Of a stretch of DNA of 64,000 nucleotides, positions 11,745 through 22,122 are shown piece by piece. A program made the translations under genes and the position numbers. The stretch covers positions 4,400,100 through 4,464,099 of the forward strand of contig CANTUZ010000025.1 of NCBI GenBank assembly GCA_947846985.1, in the 5' to 3' direction. Source of the stretch: Fratercula arctica. Its lineage: Eukaryota > Chordata > Aves > Charadriiformes > Alcidae. Each line of letters starts with the position of its first letter. Positions within the stretch are counted from its first letter, which is position 1. Under the pieces are notes generated by a model, which was not told the DNA's origin, ran no database searches, and saw only the letters and a program-made list of their open reading frames with translations.

Positions 11745-12284
11745 CTATAAAAAACAAAACAGAAATAAAACAAAACACAGGAGAACAGAATTAGAACAGT
11801 TTCTCTTCACAGCCTGACTGCATATCACACAAAAGCAAAATGGTGCATCATGTCACACATGATTAGCAGACAGTATTTGGAAGATGGCAGGAAAACCCAG
11901 GGTTGAAAATCCCCTTAACACAGGGTGAGTGAGGACCCAATCCAAGTGGTGGCTTTGCACAGCTTTGGAACTGTGACCACTGCAGGGTGCAGTTCACCAG
12001 TTCACTTTGGTTAGGGAAGGAATTAGGATAAGGGAGGATCACGTAGTACTTTCCTCCATCATTGCTCTTCCAGCTCATATGCTGACACAATATACTTTGT
12101 GAGCCAACACAGGCAGGACGCAGGAACAACCACAAAACCACGGATGAAATGCAGAGTAAATTTAATCTCAATACCTCACGAACCAGGGGATCTCCGAAAC
12201 AGCACCTGGGCAAAGGCATGCAAGTGTGAATGCAGGCAACGCAGAGCTTGGTCCTTGCTAGAGAGTGTTTTTGCTCTAGTTTAG
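11745..12284. other. Unassigned sequence up to the inverted-repeat boundary
   Basis: 11863-12284 is less AT-rich than its surroundings. The minus strand has a 118-codon frame (12219-11863) with a hydrophobic N-terminus (SSVVLWLFL) and several Cys, reminiscent of a retroviral envelope scrap, but I cannot assign it. The stretch ends in an 8-bp tandem duplication (TAGTTTAG at 12277-12284 and 12285-12292) exactly at the left boundary of the inverted repeat. Confidence 0.35.
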
Positions 12285-12439
12285 TAGTTTAGTTTCTTTT
12301 TCAACCCATAAATTCTCTCATCCTCTCATTCTCTCTCCTCTCCTCTGAAGTGAGATGCTCTTCCTTCTCTGAAGGGGAGAAAGGTAAAAGAGAGCTTCTG
12401 TTATTTGTTTTAATGGCCAGCCCAGCCCAAGCCACGACA
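12285..12439 (-). mobile_element. Truncated LTR-A at the left palindrome edge
   Basis: Only about 155 bp at the R-U5 end of an LTR-A remain, ending CCACGACA at 12439. The mirrored copy at 51957-52111 continues uninterrupted into the rest of the LTR on the right side. So the left copy was cut here, either by the duplication breakpoint or by a later deletion. Confidence 0.85.
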
Positions 12440-15400
12440 AACCAAAAAACTTTCAGCTCAGTTCTGTCTTTCTCCTGCATCATTGTCACAGTAGTAATTC
12501 ACTGAAGTCAGGTGATTTAATCTTCTGAAAAATGTCATCATGCCGAAGCTTATGTACACAATTTACCCTAGTCCTAATGGACGTGTATAGTAATGAAGAC
12601 TCCTAAACGTTCCCCCAAGCTGAGCTCCTTTTCCTCCTATGACAGAATCACCTGTCACTTTCCTTACTCTTCCTCCTAAACGTAATGACTCCATTAAGAT
12701 CCAAGTTTATTGGTTTAGCTAGCTCTCAGGTTTTTAACTTATGCCAAAACTGATACCGCATTCAGGAGTGATACCAGCAGACAGGGAAAAAAATATTGTT
12801 TTGGTAATCAGCATTCATGAGAGATCACTCCTTTAAAGAAGTCACATGATAGTCTCTTGTTATTCATAATTCATTGTCAGTGAATATTCATCAAGTAATA
12901 TATCTTTCCTGCAGCACAAAGGAGATCCACTTTAAACTGAAGCCAACTATACTGCATAATATAAAATAGTTAATATTACAGTAATTGAACTTTTTGTTAT
13001 CTTATCAGCAAATCCAAAGGTAATAGAATGGCAAACCCACCCCCCCCCAAAGTTTTTCTGGTTATGAAATTCACATGGCAGAGATCTGGAAATAAGTGTG
13101 TTACAAGAATACTGAGAGATATATAAAAAAATATTTCTTTCACTGATGAGAAAGATTCTTTCTTTTATCACCATATGTCAAAAGAAAACAAGAAGTAAAA
13201 AAAACCCTACTACCATCAAGGATCTGCCACACATTTGATGTAATTTGAAGGAGAAAGATTTGTTTCTCCAAATGTAAAGGAAAAAGAGAAGAAAGTAAAT
13301 AGCACACAGAACAACTGATACAGTGCTATTCCTGATTCCACTTTCTCCCTATATTATATTATTATATTCTCAACAGCTCATTACAAAGGAAAAAAAAACC
13401 CAACAATTGATAATCAGTGTCTTGATATATCTTGATGCAATCCCAAAATCCTGTTTCAACGGTGTTCAAAGGAATAAACACAAAGGGACAACTTGTTTTT
13501 CTAGAATTTTCCAAGCAATCATCAGGTTTTTCTACTGTATTGCATTTTTTGGCTACCGAGAAAAGAAAATAATCTGTGTTCCAGTATTCTTGCTGTTAAT
13601 TAAAAGCTACAAACTAAAAGTTTTGGCACATAACTGAAGACCAGACACCATCTTTCAAAGCTCAGCACTCACTCTCATGCTGATCACTCTTTCTTTGCTT
13701 CCTTGAGATTCTGGACACTTCTTGCAAAGCCTAGATGTTGTTCTTCTCCACAGTACAGAACGTTGTAGCAACATCTATCATGTAAGGACAGAATGCAATC
13801 AGTGAGAATGAAACTGCTAACATGCAAAGGCACACTGCAATAGAATCAGCATGAAAATGCTTTCAAAGTGTCAAAGCAGACTGTGAAACACAAATTTAGT
13901 TAGAGCGTTAGCTGTTTTTGAGAACATATTTTCATGGAGAAGCACGGAGGCTAAATCCTGCCTTCTTACATAGGATGCTGGTGTTCAGAAGTAAAGTGGC
14001 AGAGACGGTCTGTGGAGAGCCCCAGAAGAACAGAATTGGAAAAACTCTCTTTTCTCAATGGACCATAGCTGGCTTTAGTGACAGGAAAAAACACCCCTCC
14101 ATGCTGCCTGTAATGCTGGCAGTCACACTACAGCACAATAATTTCCTATGGAGTACATAAAAGCTAGTCAAAAAGGGAAAAAAACCAGCCATGATTAAAA
14201 CAATAGTAATCTAAGGAGATTATCAATGCTGACCGGTGGTTTTTAACTTCTAAAGATTCTTGGTATTCCTTAAAACAATGAAAAACTCCCATATGAATAA
14301 GAGAATCTAAATGCCGTGCTATTGAATAGCTTAAGGAAAATGGAAATGAAATTGGAAATCTCCCATAGTTTATAGTTAAAAGTTTTACTCAGGAAGACTA
14401 AGACACACACAGAAAATGGACAGGCCTGAGCAAACTGCATACAGTAGCATAGCAATGGTCCTCCACCTTGCACTAGTTTTGCTTTCTTCTAAATTGTCTT
14501 TCATGATTAAAAAACTACTGAGTAATAAGAATCAAGAGAAATAATATTCAGGAACTAACTTGAATTATGCGTGTCAAAGTTTTCAAAGTTTTTTTTTCCC
14601 TCTCTCTCTTACATCCACACCCAATGAGTGTTAACTTGTGCTTTTCACCTACTAGAAGATAAAAATGACTTAGTTCCTTCTTTGCTGATGTATATTAGCT
14701 TCCAAATATACTTGGACTACTGTTCCTAAAAAAGCTAAATCTGCTAGTTATTTTTATCTAAAATATTTGTACTAAATTTATTCTTCCTTTAAAAGTCATC
14801 AAATTCTATCTGTAGTTGCCATAACATGAATGTAGACTACAAGAAATCATGTAGCAGTCCTATGCTGCAAATCCATTTCCTAATCCTGCCCCATCTTCCT
14901 CTCAAGCACTGTTTTCTTTTTTCCCCTCTTCTTGGGGAAGCAGGCTGAGCCAAAAAGCCTGCAACCTGTATTTTTCATGGATCCCATATGTTCCATTTCC
15001 CTCAGCTGGCAATAAAGAAGTAGCTGTGCATTAGTAAGCAAATCTCTGTGGGCTACAAGAGCTTCAGAAATAATTCAGGCTTCACATTCCATTATATCAA
15101 ATTGAGACTATGTGTCTGACAGAACAAATGCATATTTAAGGAAGAAGAACAAAATGTATACTCAGACTTAAAACTTTTCCTTGAACTAAATTTCCCCTCT
15201 TTGACTGGATTTCTCAAGCCTCACAATAGGTAGCCGCCAGTTTTCAGCATGGAAATGTGTTCTCTTCATTTAAACTTTCTATCATGTTTTTATTTATTGA
15301 AAAATACCTTTTTTGTACTAAATAAAAGGAAAAAATGGAGCAGCTTCCAAATTCTGCTGCTAAAGGATGTCCCATATGATGCCAATAACAGTTTAGATTC

Positions 15401-15684
15401 TTGCTTGTGTGTATGTAATAGGAAGTACTGTAGCAACCAGGAACAAAAAATTGAACACAAGAAGAAAACTTGTTCGAAATGGCCAAATCCATCAGACAGC
15501 AAGAACTCCAAATACATATCCTTGCCCTGTGAAGGACCTGCCACAAAAGGTGACTCAGTAAACATACTGACAATGAGAACAATATAAGAATATATGGTAA
15601 CTTTTCTGTAAACACCAGTAATAATCAATGGGCAAGTCAGTGTAAATGGACAAAATTAAGGTACCATATGTTCCTGATGTTATC
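12440..15684. other. Anonymous AT-rich arm sequence, no gene seen
   Basis: 3.2 kb without repeats that I recognise and without coding signature; the same holds for its mirror at 48709-51956. Short frames exist on both strands and are mostly conserved between arms only because the arms are about 99% identical. It may be intron of the EDIL3-like copy, lying on the 5' side of its exon; no further EDIL3 exon was found in it. Confidence 0.5.
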
Positions 15685-16712
15685 TGTAGTGGGTTGACCC
15701 TGGCTGGATGCCAGGTGCCCACCAAAGCCACTCTGTCACTCCCCCTCCTCAGCTGGACCGGGGAGAGAAAATATAACAAAAGGCTCGTGGGTCAAGATAA
15801 GGACAGGGAGAGATCACTCAGCAATTACCATCACGGGCAAAACAGACTCGACTCGGGGAAAATGAATTTAATTTATTAACAATCAAATCAGAGTAGGATA
15901 ATTGGAAATAAAAACTAAATCTTAAAAGCACCTTTCCCCCCACCCCTCCCTTCTTCCCAGGCTCAACTTCACTCGCGGCTTCTATACCTCCTCCCCTGGA
16001 GCGGCACAGGGGAACAGGGAATGGGGGTTATGGTCAGTTCATCACTCGTCGTTTCTGCCACTCCTTCCTCCTCAGGGGGAGGACTCCTCACACTCTTCCC
16101 CTGCTCCAGCGTGGAGTCCCTCCCATGGGAGACAGTCCTCCACAAACATCTCCAATGTGAGTCCTTCCCAAGGGCTGCAGAGTTCTTCACAAACTGCTCC
16201 AGCGTGGGTCCCCCGCGGGGTCACAAGTCCTGTCAGCAAACCTGCTCCATCATGTGGTCCTCTCTCCATGGGGCCACAGGTCCTGCCAGGATCCTGTTCC
16301 AGCACAGGCTTCCCACAGGATCACAGCCTCCTTCAGGCACATCCACCTTCTCCAGCGTGGGGTCCTCCACGGGCTGCAGGTGGATATCTGCTCCACCATT
16401 AACCTCCATGGGCTGCAGGTGGATATCTGCTCCACCGTTAACCTCCACGGGCTGCAGGGGGACAGCCTGCCTTCTTCACCACAGGCTGCAGGGGAAACTC
16501 TGCTCCAGTGCCTGGAGCACCTCCTCCCCCTTCTTCTTCACTGACCTTGGTGCCTGCAGAGTTGTTTCTCTCACATATTCTCGCTCCTCTCTTCTGGCTG
16601 CAGTTGCTGTTGCTCAGAAACTTTATCACAGAGACGCTACCACCGTTGCTGATTGGCTCAGCCTTGGCCAGAGGCAGGTCTGTCTTGGAGCTGGCAGGCT
16701 CTATCAGATATA
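15685..16712 (-). mobile_element. LTR-C, long ERV LTR (left arm)
   Basis: Read on the minus strand the LTR has a U3 with a CCAATCAGC box (about 16650), many copies of a loose GGAGCAG/CTGCAGCCC-type unit, and a tight 39-bp duplication (16372-16450, GGGCTGCAGGTGGATATCTG...). It then shows a TATA-like GGTATAGAAGCC near 15980, a polyadenylation signal in TTAATAAATTAAATTC near 15865, and the end CAACCCACTACA at 15685. The U3 start is uncertain because I see no clear target duplication. A 230-residue open plus-strand frame (16021-16713) arises from the GC-rich repeats and is not a gene. Confidence 0.8.
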
Positions 16713-17843
16713 GGGGAAGCTTCTAGCAGTCAAAAACAGTCTAGCATTGAAAACAGTCAAGGGCAAGCCTTAGAATGAATGTAGTGAAAGAAAAATTCAA
16801 AGGAGAATGACGCAGAAGAGATGGACAAGTGCGATGTGCTCATGAAGCTCAGGGTATAATGTAGAGTGTGACTGACCACAGCTGTTGCAAAGAAGCTGAC
16901 TTTATCTCAACACAAAGGGGACAAGAGGGTGGCCTTTGTTTTAGATAAACAGCTATGTCAGTTGAGTGGATCAACAAGTGGTATAAATGTTTCTCTCTGA
17001 GTTCATTAAAAGAGTATGAATGTGTCCCTGAGTTAGCTAGACCAGCATAGGGGGAGTGAATATGTGGCTCAGCCCAACATAGGACATAAAAACTGAAAAA
17101 CTAACAAAATAATTGAACAGACTTTGGCCAATATCAAGTATTGAATTGCTTCAACCATTGATACTGACTTTTAAAAACAATCCTAGTTCCTCACAGAACT
17201 AAGCAGCAACTTGTCTCCAAGAACATTATTTTTTTATTATTACAGCATCTAATTAGACCAGATAAAGAGGTCTGTTCAATAAGCCAAGTATCACCAAGGG
17301 TGGGCAGCAGCAGATGCTTAACACACGTGGGGCGTGAAAAACAGAACCTTCTGTTTCCTCCCAGTTTTGCTGTCTCTAACTCATGGCTGAATCTTCCACA
17401 AAAGATAATATATGATGCACCGGTGAAGATGAGAGGAAAAACCCCAGAGAATTTCAATCATCCGCAACTAACTCTGAGACTACAAGAGTAACTGGAAAAA
17501 CGTCTCCTCATACCTGGGCAAGCCAAGCACCAAGTTGTATATGTCCAGTTGTACAAGTACTTAGTTTTGTACAATTTATAGATTTCCTCAAATCGTTACA
17601 TTTTAAAGGAATTAATTCTCAACTGCTTTTGACTATTATTCTTAAATCCAGTGCTGTCAGAAAGACATTTAGACCACACACACCCCTTTTTTTATTTTAT
17701 TTTAAAGGAGGGGAGTGGGGGAGGTATGTAGCTGCCTGGTTTGAAAGGACCTGCCAATCTAATGTTTGAGTGGTCAGTAGTCTAGGACACTTAGCAATTC
17801 TCATTTCTCTTCCACTTAAAAAACTCAAAAAGTTTATGTGTAT
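16713..17843. other. No gene seen
   Basis: Anonymous sequence between LTR-C and the microsatellite, identical in layout in the other arm (46547-47684). Short frames at 17191-17457 show no domain. Confidence 0.5.
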
Positions 17844-17945
17844 TGAGAGAAGAAAAGAGAAGAGAAGAGAAGAGAAGAGAAGAGAAGAGAAGAGAAGAGA
17901 AGAGAAGAGAAGAGAAGAGAAGAGAAGAGAAGAGAAGAGAAGAGT
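17844..17945 (+). repeat. AGAGA pentanucleotide microsatellite at a CR1 3' end
   Basis: About 100 bp of near-perfect 5-bp repeats (AGAGA) immediately abut the 3' end of CR1-a. CR1 elements normally end in a few short direct repeats, and this looks like an expansion from that tail. The partner tract in the right arm is about 16 bp longer (46429-46546), so the tract changed after the arms were made. Confidence 0.93.
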
Positions 17946-20900
17946 TCAGTTGGAAGGGACCTACAATGATCATCTAGTCCTGACCACTTCAGGGCTGACC
18001 AAAGGTTAAAGCATGTTATTAAGGGCATTGTCCAAATGCCTCTTAAGCACTGACAGGCACGGGGCATCGACCACCTCTCTTGGAAGCCTCTTCCAGTGTT
18101 TGATCGCCCTCTCGGTAAAGAAATGTCAAGTCTGAGCCTTCCCTGATGCAGCTTTGAACCGTTCCCATGCATCCTGTCACTGGATACCAGGGAGAAGAGA
18201 TCAGCACCTCCCTCTCCACTTCCCCTCCTCAGGAAGCTGTAGAGGTCGCCCCTCAGCCTCCTTTTCTCCAAACTAGACAAGCCCAAAGTCCTTAGCCGCT
18301 CCTCATAGGACACGCCACCAGCTTTGTTGTCCTCTCTGGATGCATTAACATCCTTCTAAAATTGTGGGGCCCAGAACTGCACACAAGACTCAAGGTGAGG
18401 CTGCACCAACACTGAATACAGAGGGATGATCACCTCTTTTGACTGTCTGGTGTTTGATGTACCCCAGAATGCGTTTTGCCCTCTTGGCTGCCAGGGCACA
18501 CTGCTGACTCCTATTGAGCCTGCTGTCAACCAGCACTCCCAGATCCCTTTTTGCAGGGCTGCTCTCCAGCCACTCCTCTCCCAATCTATACTTGTGCCTG
18601 GTGTTACTCCATCCCAGGTGCAGAATCCGGCATTTTGACTCGTTACATTTCATGCCATTGATGATTGCCCAGTGCTCCAGTCTGTATAGATGCCCCTGCA
18701 AGGCCTCTTGTCCCTCAAGAGAGTCAGCAGCACCTCCCAGTTTAGTATCATCAGCAAACTTGCTCATGGTGCATTCAACTCCTGCATCCAGATCACGGAT
18801 AAAAATATTGAGCAGAACTGGCCCTAGAATCAAGCCCTGAGGAACACCGCTGATGACTGGTCGCCAGCCAGATGTAGCCCCATTCACCACAACCCTTTGA
18901 TCCCAGCCAGTTCTTCACCTAGTACACCGTAAGCCTGCTCATCCTACTGTAGGAAAACTTATCCAGAAGGATGCTGTGAAGGACAGTATCAAAAGCCTTA
19001 CTAAAATCCAGAAAAACTACATCCACCACCTTCCCTTCATCCACTGGGTGGGTGACCTTATCGTAGGAGGATATTAAATTAGCTAAACAGGACTTTCCCT
19101 TTGTGAACCCATGCTGACGGTGCCTGATGATTACATTGTCCTTTAAATGCCTTTCAATAGCACCCAGTATGATCTTCTCCATAATTTTTCCAGGTACTGA
19201 GGTTAGACTGACAGATCTGTAGTTTCCTGGGTCTTCCCTCATGCCCTTCTTGTAAATCGGAAAAACATTGGCTAGCTTCCAGTCAGTGGGGACCTCCCCA
19301 GATTCCCAAGACCTTTGGTAGATGACTGAGAGGGGTCCTGCTGTAACATCCGCTAGCTCCTTCAGTACTCTGGTATGAATCCAGAGTGAGGTGGATTGAG
19401 AGCTGGCTGTGTGACAGGACTCAGAGGGTTGTGATTAATGGAGCAGGGTCGGTTTGGAGGCCTGTAACCAGTGGTGTCCCCCAGGGGTCAATACTTGGAC
19501 CAGTATTGTTTAACGTATTCATCAACGACCTGGACGAGGGGACAGAGTGTATGCTCAGCAAGTTCACAAATGATACCAAACTGGGTGGGGTGGCTGACAC
19601 CCCAGAGGGCTGTGCTGCCATCCAGCGTGACCTAGACAGGCTGGAGAGCTGGGCAGAGAAGAACCTAATGAGGTTCAACAAGGACAAGTGTAGGGTCCTG
19701 CACCTGGGGAGGAAGAATGACAGGCACCAGTATAGGTTAGGAGTGGACCTGCTGGAAAGCAGCTCTGAAGAAAAGCATCTGGGGGTCTTGGTAGACAGTA
19801 AATTATCCATGAGCCAGCAATGTGCCCTTGTCGCCAAGAAGGCCAATGGAATTCTGGGCTGCATAGGGAAGAGTGTGTCCAGCAGGTCAAGGGAGGTCAT
19901 TCTCCCCCTCTACTCTGCACCAGTGAGGTCACAACTGGAATACTGTGTCCAGCTCTGGGCTCTCCAGTTCAAGAGAGACAGGGAACTACTGGAGAGAGTC
20001 CAGCGTAGGGCAACAAAGATGATTGAGGGACTGGAGCATCTCCCTTAGGAGGAAAGGCTGAGAGAGCTGGGACTCTTTAGCCTGGAGAAGAGAAGGCTGA
20101 GACGTGCCCTTATTAATGTTTACAGGTATCTAAAGGGTGGGTCTAAGGAGGATGGAGCCAGACTCTTTTCAGTGGTTCCCAGTAACAGGACGAGGGGTAA
20201 TGGGCACAAGCTGGAACACAGGAAGTTCTGATCAAATATGAGAAAAAACTTCTTTACAGTTTTTCTTCTTTTACCCGCCTGGATGCAGTCCTGAGTAACG
20301 TGCTTTAGGCAATCCTGCTTTAGCAGGGGAGTTGGACTAGATGATCTCTAGAGGTCCCTTCCAACTCTGAAAAATTCCATGAAATTCCATGAATCCCTTC
20401 AGGCCCCATGGACTCGTGAACATTCAGCTGGTCCCTTAACAACTTCAGTGTCCACAAATGGAAAGTCACTGTTCCCGCACTGTGGTCCTCCAACTCAGAG
20501 GACCGGGCAGCCCAAGGGCTATCAGTATTATTAAAGACTGAGGCAAAAAAAGCACTGAATGTGTCTGCTTTTTCTTCATCCCTATTTGTCAGGTGACCAT
20601 CTTCAAGAAGTATTGGTCCAATGTTTTAAAGAAACATCCTCTTGCTATTAACTTAAAAAAGCCTTTCTTGCTTTCTGACAAAACACTGGCCAGTTTCAAC
20701 TCTAGCTGAGCTTTGGCCTTTCGTGTCTTCTCCCTGCATATACGAACCACAGCTCTGTAATCTTCCTGCAAAGCCTGACCTCACATCTAGAGATCATACA
20801 GCTTCTTTTTCCTCCTGAGCTCCATGAGGAGTTCCCTGTTCAGCGAAGCTAGTCTTCTGCCCCGCTTGCTTGACTTGTGACACAATGGGATTGCCTGCTC

Positions 20901-21215
20901 CTGTGCTTTTAAAAGGTGGTTCTTAAAAACTGACCAGCACTCATGGACCCCTAAGCCCTCAAAAGCTGATTCCCAGGGGACACTGCTAAGTAGCTCCCTG
21001 AGCAGCTTAAAGTTTGCTCTCTTGAAGTCCAGGGTAGCAACTCTGCTGTCCTTTTTTCTCAGTACACGGAAAATTTTAAACTCAACCATTTCATGATCAC
21101 TGCCACCAAGACAGCCACCTACCATCGCATCTCCCACAAGTCCATCTCTAGTCACAAATAGCAAGTCTAGGAGGGCATCTTTCCTAGTTGGCTCACTGAG
21201 CGCTTGTGTCATCAA
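17946..21215 (-). mobile_element. CR1-a LINE, split by CR1-b (left arm)
   Basis: A 5'-truncated CR1 on the minus strand in two parts, 17946-19374 and 20397-21215. From its 5' end it shows part of the endonuclease (TRKDALLDLLFVTRDGL, then GGSDH), the linker, and RT with VPGKIMEKI, FLDFSKAFDTV (motif A intact), GVPQGLILGP and SKFADDTKL (active-site pair intact), then the C-terminal frame at 18313-17946. Frameshifts and stops break the ORF. The 5' end abuts a scrap of ERV pol at 21216. Confidence 0.9.
19383..20388 (+). mobile_element. CR1-b LINE nested in CR1-a (left arm)
   Basis: A 1,006-bp 5'-truncated CR1 on the plus strand, inserted in opposite orientation into CR1-a. It is flanked by an 8-bp direct repeat ATGAATCC (19375-19382 and 20389-20396), and the CR1-a reading resumes on the far side. 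It encodes the C-terminal half of RT (19386-20048: [11 protein letters not shown], then SKFTNDTKL, where the catalytic FADD has become FTND). It ends in CR1 tail repeats ATTCCATGAAATTCCATGAA. Confidence 0.94.
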
Positions 21216-21333
21216 AGGTGGAAGTCTGCTGTGTGGAGTCCTGCATGACGAGTTGCAGAAGCCGCTGAAAGACAAGGTGAATCGAGCCAGTTTGCAGAGG
21301 TGAAAGCCATCCAGATGGTTTTAGATATTGCTG
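21216..21333 (+). pseudogene. Scrap of ERV pol RNase H, 5' of CR1-c
   Basis: Reads RWKSAVWSP, then a stop, then RVAEAAERQGESSQFAEVKAI and LDIA, matching the RNase H of the central provirus. It is cut after LDIA by CR1-c and resumes for only about 30 bp at 26266-26296 (IAEQEKWP). The 9-bp repeat ATATTGCTG at 21325-21333 and 26266-26274 is the target duplication of that CR1. Its strand is opposite to the adjoining ERV gag-pro (26292-28560). Confidence 0.88.
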
Positions 21334-21400
21334 GATCAAGCAATCAAGGCCCCTGTACCCTGCTCCTGTCAGGCAGAAGGCAGAAGCCTAAACGAAGGGA

Positions 21401-22120
21401 GTGAATGGAGGCGAGTTCACAGTCGGGGCAGCAGGCGAACTCCCTCCTTGCCCCCCCACCCCCCCAGTACCTCTGAATAACAGATATGAGGTACTGGATG
21501 AGGAAGGCCAGTCAAATGAGGATGTGGATGATGGCCAATCTACACCAGAGTCATCTCCACAGTCAGAAAGGTGTACCGCTCGTATTATCACCACATCCAC
21601 AAAGAAGAAAAGGAGGGTTATAGTCGTTGGTGACTCCCTCCTGAGGGGAACAGAGGGTCCAATATGCCGGGTAGACTCTCCTCATAGGGAAGTCTGCTGT
21701 CTTCCTAGAGCCCGGGTTAAGGACATCACCAGGAAACTCCCTAGTTTGATACAGTCCTCAGACTATTACCCATTACTGATTTTCCATGTAGGTGGAGACA
21801 AAGCTGCGACTCGTAGGCCAAGAGCAATCAAGGGGGACTTCGGGGCCTTGGGAAGGTTGGTAAGGGAGTCTGGGGCACGGGTTATTTTCTCCTCGCTCCT
21901 TCCAGTTGCAGGCAGTGACACTGGAAGGAACAGATGGATCCAGTCCATTAATACATGGCTCCGTGGCTGGTGTCGCCACCACAATTTTGGGTTTTTTGAT
22001 AATGGGATGGCCTACACGGCACCGGGGTTATTAGCATCAAATGGAAAACACCTTTCTCAAAGGGGGAAGAGGGTCTTTGCCCAAGAGATTGTGGGGCTGA
22101 TAGACAGGGCTTTAAACTAG
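21401..22120 (+). CDS. CR1 ORF1 with SGNH/GDSL-type esterase domain
   Basis: 239 codons, open from ATG at 21401 to TAG. The N-terminal 70 residues are low-complexity and acidic. The rest is an SGNH hydrolase-like domain as known for CR1-clade ORF1 proteins: [11 protein letters not shown] contains the GDS nucleophile block (about residue 77), HVGGDKAA occupies the block III position (usually HVGTN; Asn lost here), and [13 protein letters not shown] carries the likely catalytic His. These proteins are thought to act with the element RNA and lipid or membrane during retrotransposition. The gene is open, but ORF2 is dead, so activity is unlikely. The other arm has a 236-codon copy. Confidence 0.85.
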   Translation: MNGGEFTVGAAGELPPCPPTPPVPLNNRYEVLDEEGQSNEDVDDGQSTPESSPQSERCTARIITTSTKKKRRVIVVGDSLLRGTEGPICRVDSPHREVCCLPRARVKDITRKLPSLIQSSDYYPLLIFHVGGDKAATRRPRAIKGDFGALGRLVRESGARVIFSSLLPVAGSDTGRNRWIQSINTWLRGWCRHHNFGFFDNGMAYTAPGLLASNGKHLSQRGKRVFAQEIVGLIDRALN

Positions 22121-22122
22121 AT

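Noticed and set aside
11863..12219. 118-codon minus-strand frame with Cys and a hydrophobic start, possibly envelope-derived
   Set aside because: Suggestive but without a cleavage site, an anchor or a match to the env at 62470-63961. Listed only as unassigned.
13323..13637. 104-residue frame and its mirror (50756-51071)
   Set aside because: AT-rich, low-complexity hydrophobic translation; a 1-bp indel shifts it between arms.
15249..15628. Overlapping frames on both strands, including GKDMYLEFLLSDGFGHFEQ, that read like an exon
   Set aside because: I could not match it to a protein I know, the splice donor is weak, and the frames on both strands are similarly open. It stays anonymous.
16021..16713. 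230-residue open frame (also mirrored at 47680-48372)
   Set aside because: It lies wholly within LTR-C and comes from GC-rich repeats in the LTR. Identity between arms reflects the palindrome, not selection on a protein.
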